This document shows positions 1-10,263 of a stretch of 58,907 nt of DNA, piece after piece (within the stretch, counting starts at the first letter, position 1; each line of letters starts with the position of its first letter). Origin of the DNA: Blattamonas nauphoetae (Eukaryota; Preaxostyla; Oxymonadida); NCBI GenBank assembly GCA_033064195.1, contig JARBJD010000405.1, forward strand, positions 1-58,907. The letters run 5' to 3'. Under the pieces are notes generated by a model. That model had not been told where the DNA came from and ran no database searches. It saw only the letters and a program-made list of their open reading frames with translations. The translations under genes were made by a program, and so were the position numbers.

Positions 1-510
1 TCCCTCGTCCTCCACTCACCTCCCTCGTCCTCCTCCCACCTCCCTCGTCCTCCTCCTCCTTCCACCTCCACTCCACCTCCCTTCTCCTTCCTCCACTCCA
101 CTCACCTCCACTCATCACCGTCGCTCTCCACTCACTCCACTCATCACCGTCGCCCTCCACTACCTCCACTCATCACCGTCGCTCTCCACTCCACCTCCCT
201 CGTCCTCCACTCACCTCCCTTCTCCTCCTCACCTCAACTTGCCTCCCTTCTCCTCCACCACCTCCCTTCTCCTCCACTCCACCTCCACTCATCACCGTCT
301 CTCTCACTCACCTCCCTTATCCTCCACTCCCTCCCTTCTCCTCCACTCGCCTCTACTCACCCGGCTCGTCCTTCCTCGCCCCTCCCTCGACTTCCACTCA
401 CCCATTTCTCCTCATCATCTCCAACTCATCTCCACTACTCCCCGTCATCCTCAATCGTCCCCTCGTTCCTCCTCCGCCATCAAACTGTCTCTTCTCGACC
501 ATTCGCCATC
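1..510. repeat. Pyrimidine-rich degenerate minisatellite
   Basis: The first half kilobase of the + strand is almost only C and T with scattered A and G. It is built from imperfect units of about 20 bases, mainly variants of ACCTCCCTYCTCCTCCACTC and CATCACCGTCGCTCTCCACT. Unit order is irregular, which points to expansion and gene conversion, not to a clean tandem array. The left end is cut by the window edge. A long reading frame runs through the array, but its Ser/Leu/His/Pro composition only reflects the repeat, so I do not call a gene. Confidence 0.85.
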
Positions 511-2678
511 CTCCACTCATTATTTCACACACTCTTTCCATCTTCATTTTCTCTTTCACACATATTGTTGTTTTCGTCACAAAATAAACTTTTCTTTCAA
601 AAATTCACCAAAGCAAAATCACTTGTTTGAGACTACATCACTAAAAACCAGAATAAAACCGAATTCATTCATCCAAGCTACAATTGAGTACGAAGTTAGG
701 AGAACAGAGGAGAGAATGAGAGAAGTTTTATTGGTGGTGAAGCAGACATTCACCCTTCCTACCACATCCAGTGCAGTGAGGAAGATGGTTGAAAGAAGGG
801 AGCAGACCAAATGAAGATCAACCCATATTTTCGTAAAACACACAACAGACTGGTCTACTGGTGTGAATAGATCGAAAAAAACACTATTTATCAGTTATTT
901 GAGGTGAAAAAGAGCAAATGGGTTGAAATCAACAAATTCGAAAAAAAGAAAGCCGAGAGGAGGATTTGATGGGGGGTGCTCGAACTTTTCTATGATGTCA
1001 AAAATATTGACCCACATTCTCCATTCCAAGCAAAAATGATACAAGTCGTCTGAATCCGCTTCAATTGGTTGCGAGAGGCTGAAAACAATCAATTGGCACC
1101 CACAAAACTCTCCGTCGTCAACTTCTTCTTCGATGGATCCATTCTCATCCTCGATGGGGGGATGAACTGAACATACATCTAAATAGTTCCAAATGTTATT
1201 TAATCACTTCACCTCTTTGCTCGATTGGCTATTGTGTGAGAATAGCAAAAATGGATGAGGGAAGTGAACAAATACAATGAATGGTCTGATCGTTCTCAAA
1301 CTCTTTGTTGAAGCCGTAAAGCGATTATCAATCAACTTTACAGTCAAATAAGGAGGTATCCTTGACATACCTACCCGTTGTCCGACTTGATGAACAAGTC
1401 CGGCTTGGTCGGGGAACTATGATTTTGATGGCTCCATTTCGATGAACAGCTGAACAGTATGACACGTTTTTGAATCCAATTCGAACAGAATGCAATGTCT
1501 TGATGGTTTCGTGCTGTGGCTGGCCTTTTCATTTCACAACTAACTGTTGATCGTCTGTGTTCACCGCATCGGTGTCCTTGGATACTACATTGACACAGTT
1601 ATGGAGCGAGCGAGTTGACTCTAATCTTCAGGCATCTGAGTAGTCCCATCAAAATAGGTAAAACTGGGATCAATTGATGTCAGTGCCTAAATTTGGACTG
1701 AGATCAAATTTCAACTCTTTTCCTTTGAGATTTTCTCATTATCACTTCATTAATCATGTTCAATTCACTTCTTGTTTTCACATAATGCTCTTCAATATTT
1801 CAGACAGCTCTTATTTCCCAAAAACACGCACGATCACAATCACCAACACTTCTTTTTTCGATGTATTCCCTTCATTGACTTTAGTCAGTGAGAAAAAACC
1901 ATCAAAGAAGACATAATAACGCATTATCGACTTGTTTTTATAATTATTGTTGTAGAACAAACTGAAACAGCAGCACCCAAAGTTTGCATTTTCATGATCT
2001 ATGAAGTGACCATTTTCCTTTTTACTTTTTTTTCCATTCAAATATCATATATAAGAAGACTTTTTTGAAATGAAAGAAACGAAATGGTATTGTAGGTATT
2101 TGGTGGGATCAGATCCGACTGGGATCACTGGGATCAAATCAGAAGCCTGCTAATCTTCCTTCTCCTTTTCTTCATTTCATCTGCTTATATCATTCTCTTG
2201 ACATTCACAATCTTGGATCCATGCAGGAGTGATATCGGATGTGAATCACGTGTCATGTCGTTCGGAGTATGTCCCCCTACAGTAGCATTTCATGTCATTC
2301 TCTCTTATTTTTCACTGTTGGTTTTCCAAAAAAATCACAGAGATGGAGAACTCAAGGTAGTTGATGATAGTGAAAAAGGAACTCTCAACTCTCTCTTGTT
2401 ATGTCAAAAAACAAAAATTACAGCCGGATCAGGTCGTCGTGTCGGGCAGTATAAGGGTTCATGGGGTGTCCATTTGGTCTTTTTCACATTTACAGTCTCA
2501 AAATCACATCCATCGGAATAAACTTAGAGCTGCTACATATGAAATACCTCCAATCAAAAGAATACTGTCCAATATCGACATCAAATTCAATGCCATTCCA
2601 CACTCCGAGTGTCGTCTCCACTTGAGAGCCAGGCTTGACAGATCTGCTCTCCACGAATGTCACGAGCGAAGATGTTCT
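511..2678. other. Gene-poor stretch with no supported gene
   Basis: No coding region is supported here. Open frames are under 110 codons on either strand and match no family I know. Short GGGATCA-type words recur near 1,670 and 2,100-2,140 (for example GACTGGGATCACTGGGATCA). A frame ending at 814 has a plausible charged tail, but its front half is the minisatellite. I see no RNA gene or transposon terminus. Confidence 0.5.
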
Positions 2679-2739
2679 CAAATTGTGGCGGGATGGGCAG
2701 CCAATCGAAGCGGATACAACAGTTTGAAGGTGATTCACT
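2679..2739. repeat. Short dispersed repeat at the kinase truncation point, inverted copy at 6,389-6,449
   Basis: About 60 bases here recur in opposite orientation at 6,389-6,449. The two share an exact 20-base core, CAGTTTGAAGGTGATTCACT when read on the + strand here. Similarity falls away on both sides. The right end of this copy coincides with the point where recognisable kinase coding sequence begins, so it probably marks a rearrangement breakpoint. Confidence 0.6.
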
Positions 2740-3988
2740 GGCTTCTGTTTGGTGAACCGCCTTTCAAGAGTCAGAATGCGGCTCGGTTGATTCGTGAGAT
2801 CTCGTCGTTCCGTGTTTCTTCGATTGGGTCAGATTGTGGAGGAGAAGAACGCGCGCTTCTGATGCGAATGTTGGATCCTGTTTGTTTCCTCTCTTTCTTT
2901 CTTCATTTTCTTCATCATTTGTGTTTTTCTTGTTTTCTGTTCAGAACCCCGAGACTCGAGTGACGAGTTGTCAATTGTGTTCATTTGGAGTGTTTCGTTG
3001 CCTTGTGAACACTCCCTCTGCACTTTGGAGACTGAAAGACGCCGATGACAAAGAACACTTGGACCAAGCGAAAAACACTAAAACAGAATTACTTTCCCGA
3101 GAGATGAAATTGAAACAAGAACTCCACTCCAAAGAAGAGAAATTGAAGAAGGCTGAACGTGAACTAGAAGTGGAAAAGAAATCACGCAAGATGGATCAAG
3201 AAACGATTCAGCAATTGGAAATGGAGTTGGCCGAATTGAGATCGAACCAGACACGGCCTCATCTTCAGCCAGCACCTCATTCGAGTGGAGTTCGTTCAAA
3301 TGCAGCTCTCACATCGTCAGAAGCAAGGCAAGGAACTGTCGAACGATCTCAAATTGGAGCAGTAGTGATCGAACTGTTCGACCAGACGAAATGGACAGTG
3401 TCTGAAAATGTCTTCACAAAATCACGGGAGTGGTATGCTTCACTTGTCTCGTTCGAGTTTGGGGCAGTTGTTGCACGTCTGTCGCTCACAATCAGAAAAG
3501 GACCGAGCCTTTGGTTCACAGTTGGTCTCATTTCGTCCAAACTGAGCAACCAACTACTCACAGAATACCTTCCCACACTGAAGGGAGGAGCAGGATGGGA
3601 ATTGCATGCTACTTGTTTATATACCATGCAGAACGGATACGACACAAGCAATGGAGATGCCTGCTTGGGTGGAAGAGAGGGACAGCGAGTCGTGATCGAG
3701 GCTGATGGGCGAGAAGGCAAAAGAACGTTGACACTGTCCCGAGATGGAATGACACAGCATGTCTCCTTCACCGACATCCCAGTACCCTTAAGATTCGCTG
3801 TGAACATCAACAATGTGAACGATGCAGTTGAGATCGAATCACTTGAAATTGTGTCCGAGCCGCAGATGGTTGGAGAAACGGTTGCTGTTGAGATGGACGA
3901 ATTAAACAGAGCACACCACTTCACACTTTCTTCATTCTTTTCGCTCTTCATTATTCCTTTTACACACACACGCAAAACAGTAGAATGA
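2718..3988 (+). pseudogene. 5'-truncated protein kinase / coiled-coil / SPRY-like gene
   Basis: The start reads as the C-lobe of a Ser/Thr kinase (WLLFGEPPF, then LLMRMLDPNPETR, the conserved end of the fold). The two parts join across a 66-nt GT-AG intron at 2,880-2,945 that keeps the frame. A charged coiled coil follows (3,050-3,240), then an SPRY/B30.2-like domain with VSENVFTK, GGAGWEL and GQRVVIEADGREGKR. The domain is clearly paralogous to the minus-strand gene at 6,941-7,546. No N-lobe, catalytic HRD or DFG motif is found upstream, where a dispersed repeat sits instead, so the gene looks truncated at 5'. The paralogue stops right after EMDE with TAA; here one extra T turns this into TTA and the frame runs 30 codons further. 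Role: probably a signalling kinase before truncation, inferred from domains only. Confidence 0.6.
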
Positions 3989-4015
3989 TGGTCCCGGTCT
4001 GAAAGTCGAACAAGA

Positions 4016-5227
4016 ATGTCCTCACACATCATGGTTGTTGCTTCCAGCTTTTCTCAGTCTGTTTGGGTATACAATGAACACTCATCTAATAACACAGCTG
4101 GATTGACGAAACAATTGATGACCCATATCAAAGAAATTCAATCAAACACAGACAGAATGAACACGATAATCAAGACAACTACCGCCTCCTCACATACAAC
4201 AAGCTTTGATTTGTCCTCGCCTCAGTTGCCATGTTCGACGGATTGTTCCCCTTTCCTGAACTGGTCCGAAGATAAATTCGATACCGACCACGAAAGGACC
4301 GTTGTCTATCAATCTCTTGTTGCCACTCTGAAGTTACAGCACACATTTGATCACTCACTGGAAGCTAAAGCTGTGAAATTTCTGAAATCTGTGACTCGGT
4401 TTCAAAGATCAGCAGATGATTTTCTCAGCCTCGATTCCTCTTTCTCTGAAGAATCCTTGATGGACTTCATACAATCCATTGTGGTGCTCATTTCTTCACC
4501 CAGTAAGGACATCACCACCGCATCGATGGAGATGTTCCATTATCTGATCCAAAGATGTTCATTGCGAGTAAATTTTGCACTCGTCAAGGCTGATATACTC
4601 CCTCAGCTCATCATCACTCTCAATCCACTGGATCTTTCGCTTACTGATTTTCAAAAAATCCACACTTGTCTCATTTATGCCGTCTTAATCTCATTCTGTC
4701 TCGCAACTCCGGGTAGTCTCGCAAACCTCGAAATTGAAGATGACAATGAACAACAAGCTGTTCACGAGATCGTTTTGAAGCAAGTTCTGGCACCGTCGGA
4801 GCAGTATATTTGCCATTTGTGCATGAACCGATTTTCGATCATCAATGGCGAGCAATCATCTGAATTCGTGAGTCTTCTTGCCCGGCTCCTCCAAAGATAT
4901 CCTTCCTTTCAGCATACAATGGACATTTTTCTGGTGATGCCCGTCGTATTCACGATACCGAGTTGTCTCACATTCTTCATCAATGAAAACTCAATATGGA
5001 CTTTCCTGATGCAAATAATCGATGCTCAGCAGGAATTGAACGCAAAATGCGAAGAAACGCAACAGAATTGGAAGAATGTGCAGCGGATGTTGAGAATGGA
5101 GGGCATCGAAGATGTGTTTGAGGAAAAGTTGCGAAACGACCGAAAATCATTCATTGGAGCAGTTGTTGTTGCAACATTGTTCGACTGGAACAACATCCAG
5201 GGCATGAACCTTCCAACGCATTTGTAG
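4016..5227 (+). CDS. Lineage-specific helical (ARM-like) family protein
   Basis: This is an intact single-exon frame of 403 codons. The true start may be an internal Met at 4,157, since the family's conserved part begins soon after with DCSPFLNWSEDKF and continues with SLVATLKLQ and LEAKAVKFLKSV. The rest is hydrophobic helix pairs, suggesting an all-alpha ARM/HEAT-like solenoid, and a C-terminal RMLRMEGIEDVFEEKL segment. No signal peptide, membrane span or catalytic motif is visible. It is related to the tandem genes at 17.5-20 kb through the FLNWSE/FLNFD start, the SLVA(T/L)(L/V)K segment and the EG(I/F)ED end. From memory such proteins form a very large family in the oxymonad Blattamonas. 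Function is unknown. It ends in TAG. Confidence 0.8.
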   Translation: MSSHIMVVASSFSQSVWVYNEHSSNNTAGLTKQLMTHIKEIQSNTDRMNTIIKTTTASSHTTSFDLSSPQLPCSTDCSPFLNWSEDKFDTDHERTVVYQSLVATLKLQHTFDHSLEAKAVKFLKSVTRFQRSADDFLSLDSSFSEESLMDFIQSIVVLISSPSKDITTASMEMFHYLIQRCSLRVNFALVKADILPQLIITLNPLDLSLTDFQKIHTCLIYAVLISFCLATPGSLANLEIEDDNEQQAVHEIVLKQVLAPSEQYICHLCMNRFSIINGEQSSEFVSLLARLLQRYPSFQHTMDIFLVMPVVFTIPSCLTFFINENSIWTFLMQIIDAQQELNAKCEETQQNWKNVQRMLRMEGIEDVFEEKLRNDRKSFIGAVVVATLFDWNNIQGMNLPTHL

Positions 5228-6651
5228 AAACAGACAAGAACAAGCGAACATTTCTGAACTGTTTCTGACTTCTTTTGGACAGCACTGTTTATTTATCCCA
5301 TTTTTCCGTTTTGGCATCACCTCAACCTTTGCCAGAACGATCCCCATTCTCCCCAGTCTCCCTTCATCGGCACCACACTTCCCTTCCTCGTTCCACCCGC
5401 TCCTCCCAAATGGAAGCCGTCCATCCTCCCCATTCCTCGCTGATTGTGAAGACATCGTTATTTCCTGACCCCCACCGAATCATCGTCTCTTCGTGACACT
5501 CATGAGAGCGTTGTGAGGAATCGATCACACTTCGATGATCGTCGTCAAGTCTTCGGAAAAGGGGGAACCAAAACACTTCTTCATCCACACCAGCCAATTT
5601 CTCGTCACTCTCCCACTCGACAAGAGATGGGAAAAGAAGAAATGAAGCAGGACAGAAAATATCATCCAGACCACGTTTCTCCCACCGACACCTCCCGCAC
5701 GATGTGAATCCGATGTGATGTGAGACCCCAATGACTCGTTTCCTGTTCCGAGTGGCAGAGCTGTCACTGTCTCTTCTTCCTGGTCTCCGCACGAACCACA
5801 ACACATTCATCTACCAATTTGCTGCCCACTCGCTATCAACACCGCCAGTATTGTTTCATCTGATCCCAACGAGCTGCGGTGTCTGTGCTTTGGCAGAGAC
5901 AGTCAGAAATGGGTTGCTCTTCTCAGCGCGCTGGACGATCTGTCAAACAGTCCCGATCAGTGCATCTGGATCAATGTGAGCTGGGTGTCGTTGGCTGTGC
6001 TGCTTGCTGCGAGTGTTGACAACAGAAAGCAAGTTGACAAGTAAACAGACGCGGGCGCTTCTCTTCTCAACTCCAACCACCTTCCCCGTCAGCCCAGACT
6101 GGCCTCATCTCGTCCACGATGAACACAACCCATCACAGCAACCACAGCCATCACTTTTCGGTGAAGCAGGACGCCTTTTGAGTGAGCATCGAGAAGAGAC
6201 GGTTGAGTTTGAACGACTGCCAGCCCGCCCAATCTCAGAAGAGATCGTCACCCCGTTCGGATCGTGCTTGATGTTGCATTGCACTCCAACAACCCCCTCC
6301 CCTCCTCTCGCATCCCCTTCTTTGCCGACGATCTGTGGAACGACAACGATCGGCAGAGATTTTGGAGCAACGCGGAAGACTCCGAAACAGTGAATCACCT
6401 TCAAACTGTCACTTTCACTTCGATTGGCTGTCCATCCCGCCTCAAATTATAAACATCATCAGACGAGGACGCTGTCATGTTCAGTTTTGCCTGACAGGGG
6501 ATCAGTCACTGTTGATTCTTCATCCCCTTCTCTCCGATTGCAGCCACTACATCACAACCACACTCACTCCTGCTAGCTGTGTCTTTTCAACTCATATCTA
6601 CGAGCGATCGTAGTCAGGAGTCACATCGAGAGTATTGCATGTTCTGATCAT
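5228..6651 (+). pseudogene. Relic stretch with decayed coding fragments
   Basis: No intact gene is seen, but protein-like fragments remain. The clearest is a + frame at about 5,818-6,043 (with CFGRDSQKWVALLSALDDL and WVSLAVLLAASVDN), which has no start and ends at a stop. A second, in another frame at about 6,262-6,452, ends in NHLQTVTFTSIGCPSR and includes the dispersed repeat shared with 2,679-2,739. The shift of frame between fragments and the stops between them suggest a decayed gene of 1 kb or more. I cannot name the family. Minus-strand frames through 5,364-5,810 look like shadows. Confidence 0.4.
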
Positions 6652-6909
6652 ATGAATGAAACCATGGTTGGACTGATCGAGACAATCATTCAAATTGCTG
6701 CGGACCAGTTGAATGCAGCGAAATCGTCGTCATCTCTCGACTACTCTGCCAGTCAACTCCTCGTTTCTGTTACTTCCTACTCAAACACCAGAAACAACAG
6801 CACTCCTCCCTCAACATCGTCCCGACACAATTCTGTTCCCTCTGCGTCCTCACATCCACATTCAAAAAGAACAATTGTTTGTGAACAACCTGAGCGAGGT
6901 GAGAACTGA
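6652..6909 (+). CDS. Short hypothetical protein, doubtful
   Basis: An 85-codon frame begins with a plausible amphipathic helix (GLIETIIQIAADQLNAAKSS) and passes into a Ser/Asn/Thr-rich tail. It may be a real small gene, an exon, or another fragment of the relic stretch to its left. It lies tail to tail with the SPRY-like gene, with about 30 bases between the ends. No family recognised. Confidence 0.25.
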   Translation: MNETMVGLIETIIQIAADQLNAAKSSSSLDYSASQLLVSVTSYSNTRNNSTPPSTSSRHNSVPSASSHPHSKRTIVCEQPERGEN

Positions 6910-6940
6910 ATGAGGAAAGTGTGAGGTGGTGTGCTCTGCC

Positions 6941-7546
6941 TTATTCGTCCATCTCGACAGGAATCGTTCCTCCATCCATCTGCGGCTCTTCCACGATTTC
7001 AAGTGATTCGATCTCAACTGCATCGTGATCCTCCCAACAAATACACACTCCGAGTCGGAAAGGAACTGGGATGTTGGTGAAGTAGACTGGCTGTGTCTCT
7101 CCATCTTGCGACAGTTTCAGTGTTCGCTTTCCTTCTCGCCCATCCGCCTCGATCACGACTCGCTGTCCCTCAACTCCTGCCTTGCATGCTGTTCCTTTGT
7201 GAGTCACTTTCAAGTTCTGCATGACACTTCGACCGCGAGGACCCAAGTCCCATCCTGCCCCGCCCTTCCCTCTGGTGAAGATCAGGCGATGTTTTTCTGC
7301 ATCTGTGCTCAGTTTCGGTGAGAGAACCCCAACTACGTATTTGGATTCCGGATCTGCTCTGATAGTGACTGTCAGACGAGCCACAACTGCCCCAATCTCG
7401 TAAGTGAGTAACGAAGCAGCTTCTAACGCTGCCTTTGTGAAGACGTTTTCAGACACTTCCCATTTATTTTTTGCATACCGTTCGATCGCAGCTGCCCCGG
7501 TAATAAGTTGTGGTCCGCTTTGTCGACTTTCGTCAGCTCCCATCAA
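6941..7546 (-). CDS. Stand-alone SPRY/B30.2-like domain protein
   Basis: An intact frame of 201 codons from ATG (7,546) to TAA. Nearly the whole protein is one SPRY-like beta domain: WEVSENVFTK near residue 30, IGAVVARLTVTIR, GGAGWDLG, GQRVVIEADGREGKR and a final ESLEIVEEPQM. It is the closest relative in the window of the C-terminal domain of the truncated kinase gene at 2.7-4.0 kb, which lies on the opposite strand. SPRY domains bind partner proteins; nothing here shows the partner. The kinase and coiled-coil parts are absent, so this is either a genuine single-domain protein or the 3' end of a larger gene that acquired a start codon. Confidence 0.7.
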   Translation of the reverse strand: MMGADESRQSGPQLITGAAAIERYAKNKWEVSENVFTKAALEAASLLTYEIGAVVARLTVTIRADPESKYVVGVLSPKLSTDAEKHRLIFTRGKGGAGWDLGPRGRSVMQNLKVTHKGTACKAGVEGQRVVIEADGREGKRTLKLSQDGETQPVYFTNIPVPFRLGVCICWEDHDAVEIESLEIVEEPQMDGGTIPVEMDE

Positions 7547-8242
7547 AGATTGAGACTACAGTCTTGATCAAACCAAAAACGATTAAACTAGATTTTAAGT
7601 TTGATGCAACTCCGCCATCATTCTTTTAACAGTGTCGTCGATTTGGAAACGTACTCTGTCAGCGCTCGTAACCTCGAGAAGATCAGCCATGAATCGTCAA
7701 AATGCATATATCACAAGATCTGTCTCAATCTCAATTCTGAATGGGTCCGATCAAAATCAGAGACTTAACTTTTTTCTGACATTCATTCGCAGACCTTTGA
7801 GATTGATCTCATCGATCTCAGCTTTTTCGATCTCAGAAAATAACTAGTGTTCAAATTCTCATAAAACTCGAAATATCGAAGTAAAAGACCCGCTATCCGT
7901 GTAGAATTTTGTTTATAAGCACTTTCATTGAAATCTCGAGATGAATCGTCCCACAATAATTCTTCATCCCGATCCGATTGAAGAACTGGATGAATCACGC
8001 TTGTTTATCCAATAATTTATTAATTCCACCGCGACGGATCTCCTCTACCATTTCTCGACGATTATTTCTCTCTTAGAGTGATTTATTCTGCAGCTTACCA
8101 TTCGTTGTTTAATTGGATATTAGTCTTCGAGATTTCTTCTCTTTATCACGATTTTCAGTCCTATTTAGACTTGGTTAATCTGTCCTTTCCAAAATTTATC
8201 TCTTTATTTCCATCTCTCTCAGATAATCTGTCAGTGACCAGT
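7547..8242. other. AT-rich spacer, no gene seen
   Basis: About 700 bases without a supported gene. The sequence is AT-rich and has recurring GATCTCA/TGAGATC words between 7,690 and 7,850, like those near 10,020-10,080. Short frames on both strands do not resemble known proteins. Confidence 0.45.
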
Positions 8243-8602
8243 GAGATCTCAAATGACACTTCGAAGCCGCCTCTCGAATGACCCCAACTCGTTTCTGCGG
8301 ACTCTCCTCGTATGTTGGGAATGCGCTGATTGCTGGTGCAGGCGAACAGATTCTGAAATCACCTCCAATTGTCCAGAAATGGTTTGCTCTTTTGGGTTCG
8401 TCGTTCTCAACGCGGCTGTCTTTGACTGTCCCATCGTCAACCGTCCTCTCCAAACAATTCCTGGTGTCCCTGAACAACACATTGTGACCAGATTATCTTT
8501 CCCATTCTCGACTTTTCAACCATCTCTGAAACACTTCTCGTTTTACTTGTCGAAATGGGATGCATTCCGCATTCCCGCCATTCTACAGCCACCTCCGATC
8601 TG
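8243..8602 (+). repeat. Diverged copy of a 3'-flank module also found at 19,966-20,330
   Basis: About 350 bases are clearly homologous, same orientation, to the sequence directly downstream of the helical-family gene that ends at 19,968. Both copies read CTTCGAAGCC/ATCGAAGCC at the left and GTCGAAATGGGATGCA near the right end, with similarity of roughly 80 percent by eye. Two + frames and one - frame are open over long parts in one copy or both, so I cannot say whether it is untranslated flank or decayed coding sequence. No helical-family gene precedes this copy, so it looks orphaned. Confidence 0.7.
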
Positions 8603-8963
8603 TTTCATGATCATCCAGTCCGTTGACTATCCACTCAGTCTTATATCTCGTTCCTGCAACCAAGCCCAAACAGCCATCCGAAATCAAAGAATACAAACAA
8701 CTCCAGACAACTCCGTTGGTCAACACAAGGTTAGCTCTGCAACTAACATCGTCAGAGATGGAACAACTTGTTGCGCAACATGTTTCGGCCGTTCAACAGC
8801 GAGCTCACATTCCGAAGCGAATAGGATTGTCATCAGGTCCATCAAACACCTCTCTGATGCCGATTCTGGACAATACCCAAGTTTGACCATCAATGACCGG
8901 AAAGCAAGGATCGGAAGCAATCCACGAGGAGATGTTAAGATGACACTTTTGAAGGCTGAATGA
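8603..8963 (+). pseudogene. Continuation of a frame out of the 3'-flank module
   Basis: A + frame that starts in the module at 8,241 stays open to 8,963. Past 8,602 it codes a polar stretch with no recognisable motif. I see no start codon context or family match. It may be chance openness or an old gene end. Confidence 0.2.
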
Positions 8964-8990
8964 TCCCTCCGATTTCTCGTCCTTTGGACT

Positions 8991-9852
8991 GTGCATGCGT
9001 TGAATCACATTTACCGACGATTAGGAACTCCATCACGCCAACACTCCTCCAAACGAGCTCTCTTCTCAACACTGTCGTCGCTCTCTTCATATAGCCGTCC
9101 ATTTCACTCCAAACGACAGAATGGAGCCCCAACTCAGGTTGTCACTGTGCCGTCCTTGAACAACCCCACCTTCACCCTCGATAAGCAGCACAGCGACAAC
9201 GAAGTTCCACCGAATTCTGTCAGAATCAGCATTTCCAAGAACAGGATGGACAAGGTGGATGAGGTCGACAAAGGGACGAGGGCAGCTGAAGAGAACCAGC
9301 GACACATCGAAACCGAAGTGCTTGACGAACTCGCAGTCGACGCTGTCGACACATCTGTCGCCTTCGAGCAGCAACTGCGGGAGAGCTCCTTGCGAGACGT
9401 GGTGCTGAAGATGAAGCAGTTTCTGAAGCAGTCGTCGATTCTCATGCCGACACTCCCCAAAGCGACGCTCCTCAGCCGTTCCTTCTCCTCGCTCGGCCGA
9501 AGTTAGAGTCGATGCTCTCGTCAACCACCAATCTGGAGAAGACACTCCCTCAGAAGAGTGCAACCACAACGAGGCCGACCACAGCGATCGAAGCCGCAGT
9601 TCCAGCAGACGATGGAAGAAAGGCCGAGAAACAGACCAGCGACTCACACGATAAGCTGAAGCTGAGCAGGCAAACGCAGAAATTGCGCAAAGAGGAAGTC
9701 AAGTAGGTGGAACATGCGAATGATGCCGAGAGCGAATACTGGGGGATGGAACAGGAAGATGAGGAGGAGAGGCTGCACGGAATCGACGAAAGCCATCTGA
9801 TGAACACCAGGAATTCAGCAACGATGCAGTGGAATGCCGAGATCATGACGTA
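8991..9852 (+). pseudogene. Decayed charged coiled-coil gene
   Basis: A frame from 8,991 to 9,506 codes a charged, helix-prone protein (for example DKVDEVDKGTRAAEENQRHI, then LRDVVLKMKQFLKQ). It ends at a stop, restarts almost at once (9,512-9,706) with more coiled-coil-like sequence rich in Lys, Glu and Gln, and carries on past another stop with acidic residues to about 9,852. The run of charged sequence across stops in nearly the same register suggests one coiled-coil gene that has decayed, or one with unrecognised introns. Family unknown. Confidence 0.4.
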
Positions 9853-10037
9853 GCATTGGCCAACACGACAGACAATCTAAAGCAAAAGTTGAGTGGGTTT
9901 TCCTCTTTTCAGTGTTTATTCTATCACACTACAACCATTTCGCTTTTTCAAGATTCTTATTTTGACTATTTGACACAACATTGAGACAATTATAGATACG
10001 CTTAATTAAGTCATTGATCTCAGTCCCAAAAACCGGA

Positions 10038-10059
10038 ACTGAGATCGATCGATCTCAGT
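10038..10059. repeat. Perfect 22-bp palindrome
   Basis: ACTGAGATCGA is followed directly by its reverse complement. A third arm, ATTGATCTCAGT at 10,013-10,024, could pair with the left half over 11 of 12 bases. A further GATCTCA word follows at about 10,073. It may be a hairpin, a protein-binding site, or the remains of an element end. Confidence 0.7.
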
Positions 10060-10160
10060 TTCTGCTTGATTGATCTCATGTATCAAAGGTCTGTTCATTC
10101 GCAATCCAGTTTCAAAATGATTTGCTCGAGCCTGAAATGACGCTTGAATTGAGAGAAGTG

Positions 10161-10263
10161 AAAAAGTCGCCCTCGCCTGGATTTGAACCAGGAACTCAGT
10201 TCATCACAGTCCACCAGTTCACAGTGGTTGGGACGGACAGTGATCTTCATATCTGCGCCGGGT
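10161..10263 (-). tRNA. tRNA-like sequence with B box and Pol III terminator, incomplete
   Basis: Read on the minus strand, 10,192-10,176 is an ideal T arm: stem CCTGG/CCAGG around TTCAAAT, that is, a B box GGTTCAAATCC. It is followed by CGAGGGCGAC and then TTTTT (10,165-10,161), a typical Pol III terminator. Upstream, 10,227-10,211 forms a 5-bp stem with a 7-base loop GTGAACT, which would give anticodon GAA (Phe). An A-box-like GGCGCAG lies near 10,259. However, no 5' strand pairing with CGAGGGC and no normal D arm are found, and the spacer between anticodon stem and T arm is 18 bases. It is therefore a damaged tRNA, a tRNA-derived repeat, or an unusual Pol III gene. Confidence 0.35.

Noticed and set aside
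239-814. 191-codon + frame at the left edge
   Set aside because: Its first two thirds translate a pyrimidine-rich minisatellite; composition is not protein-like and no family fits.
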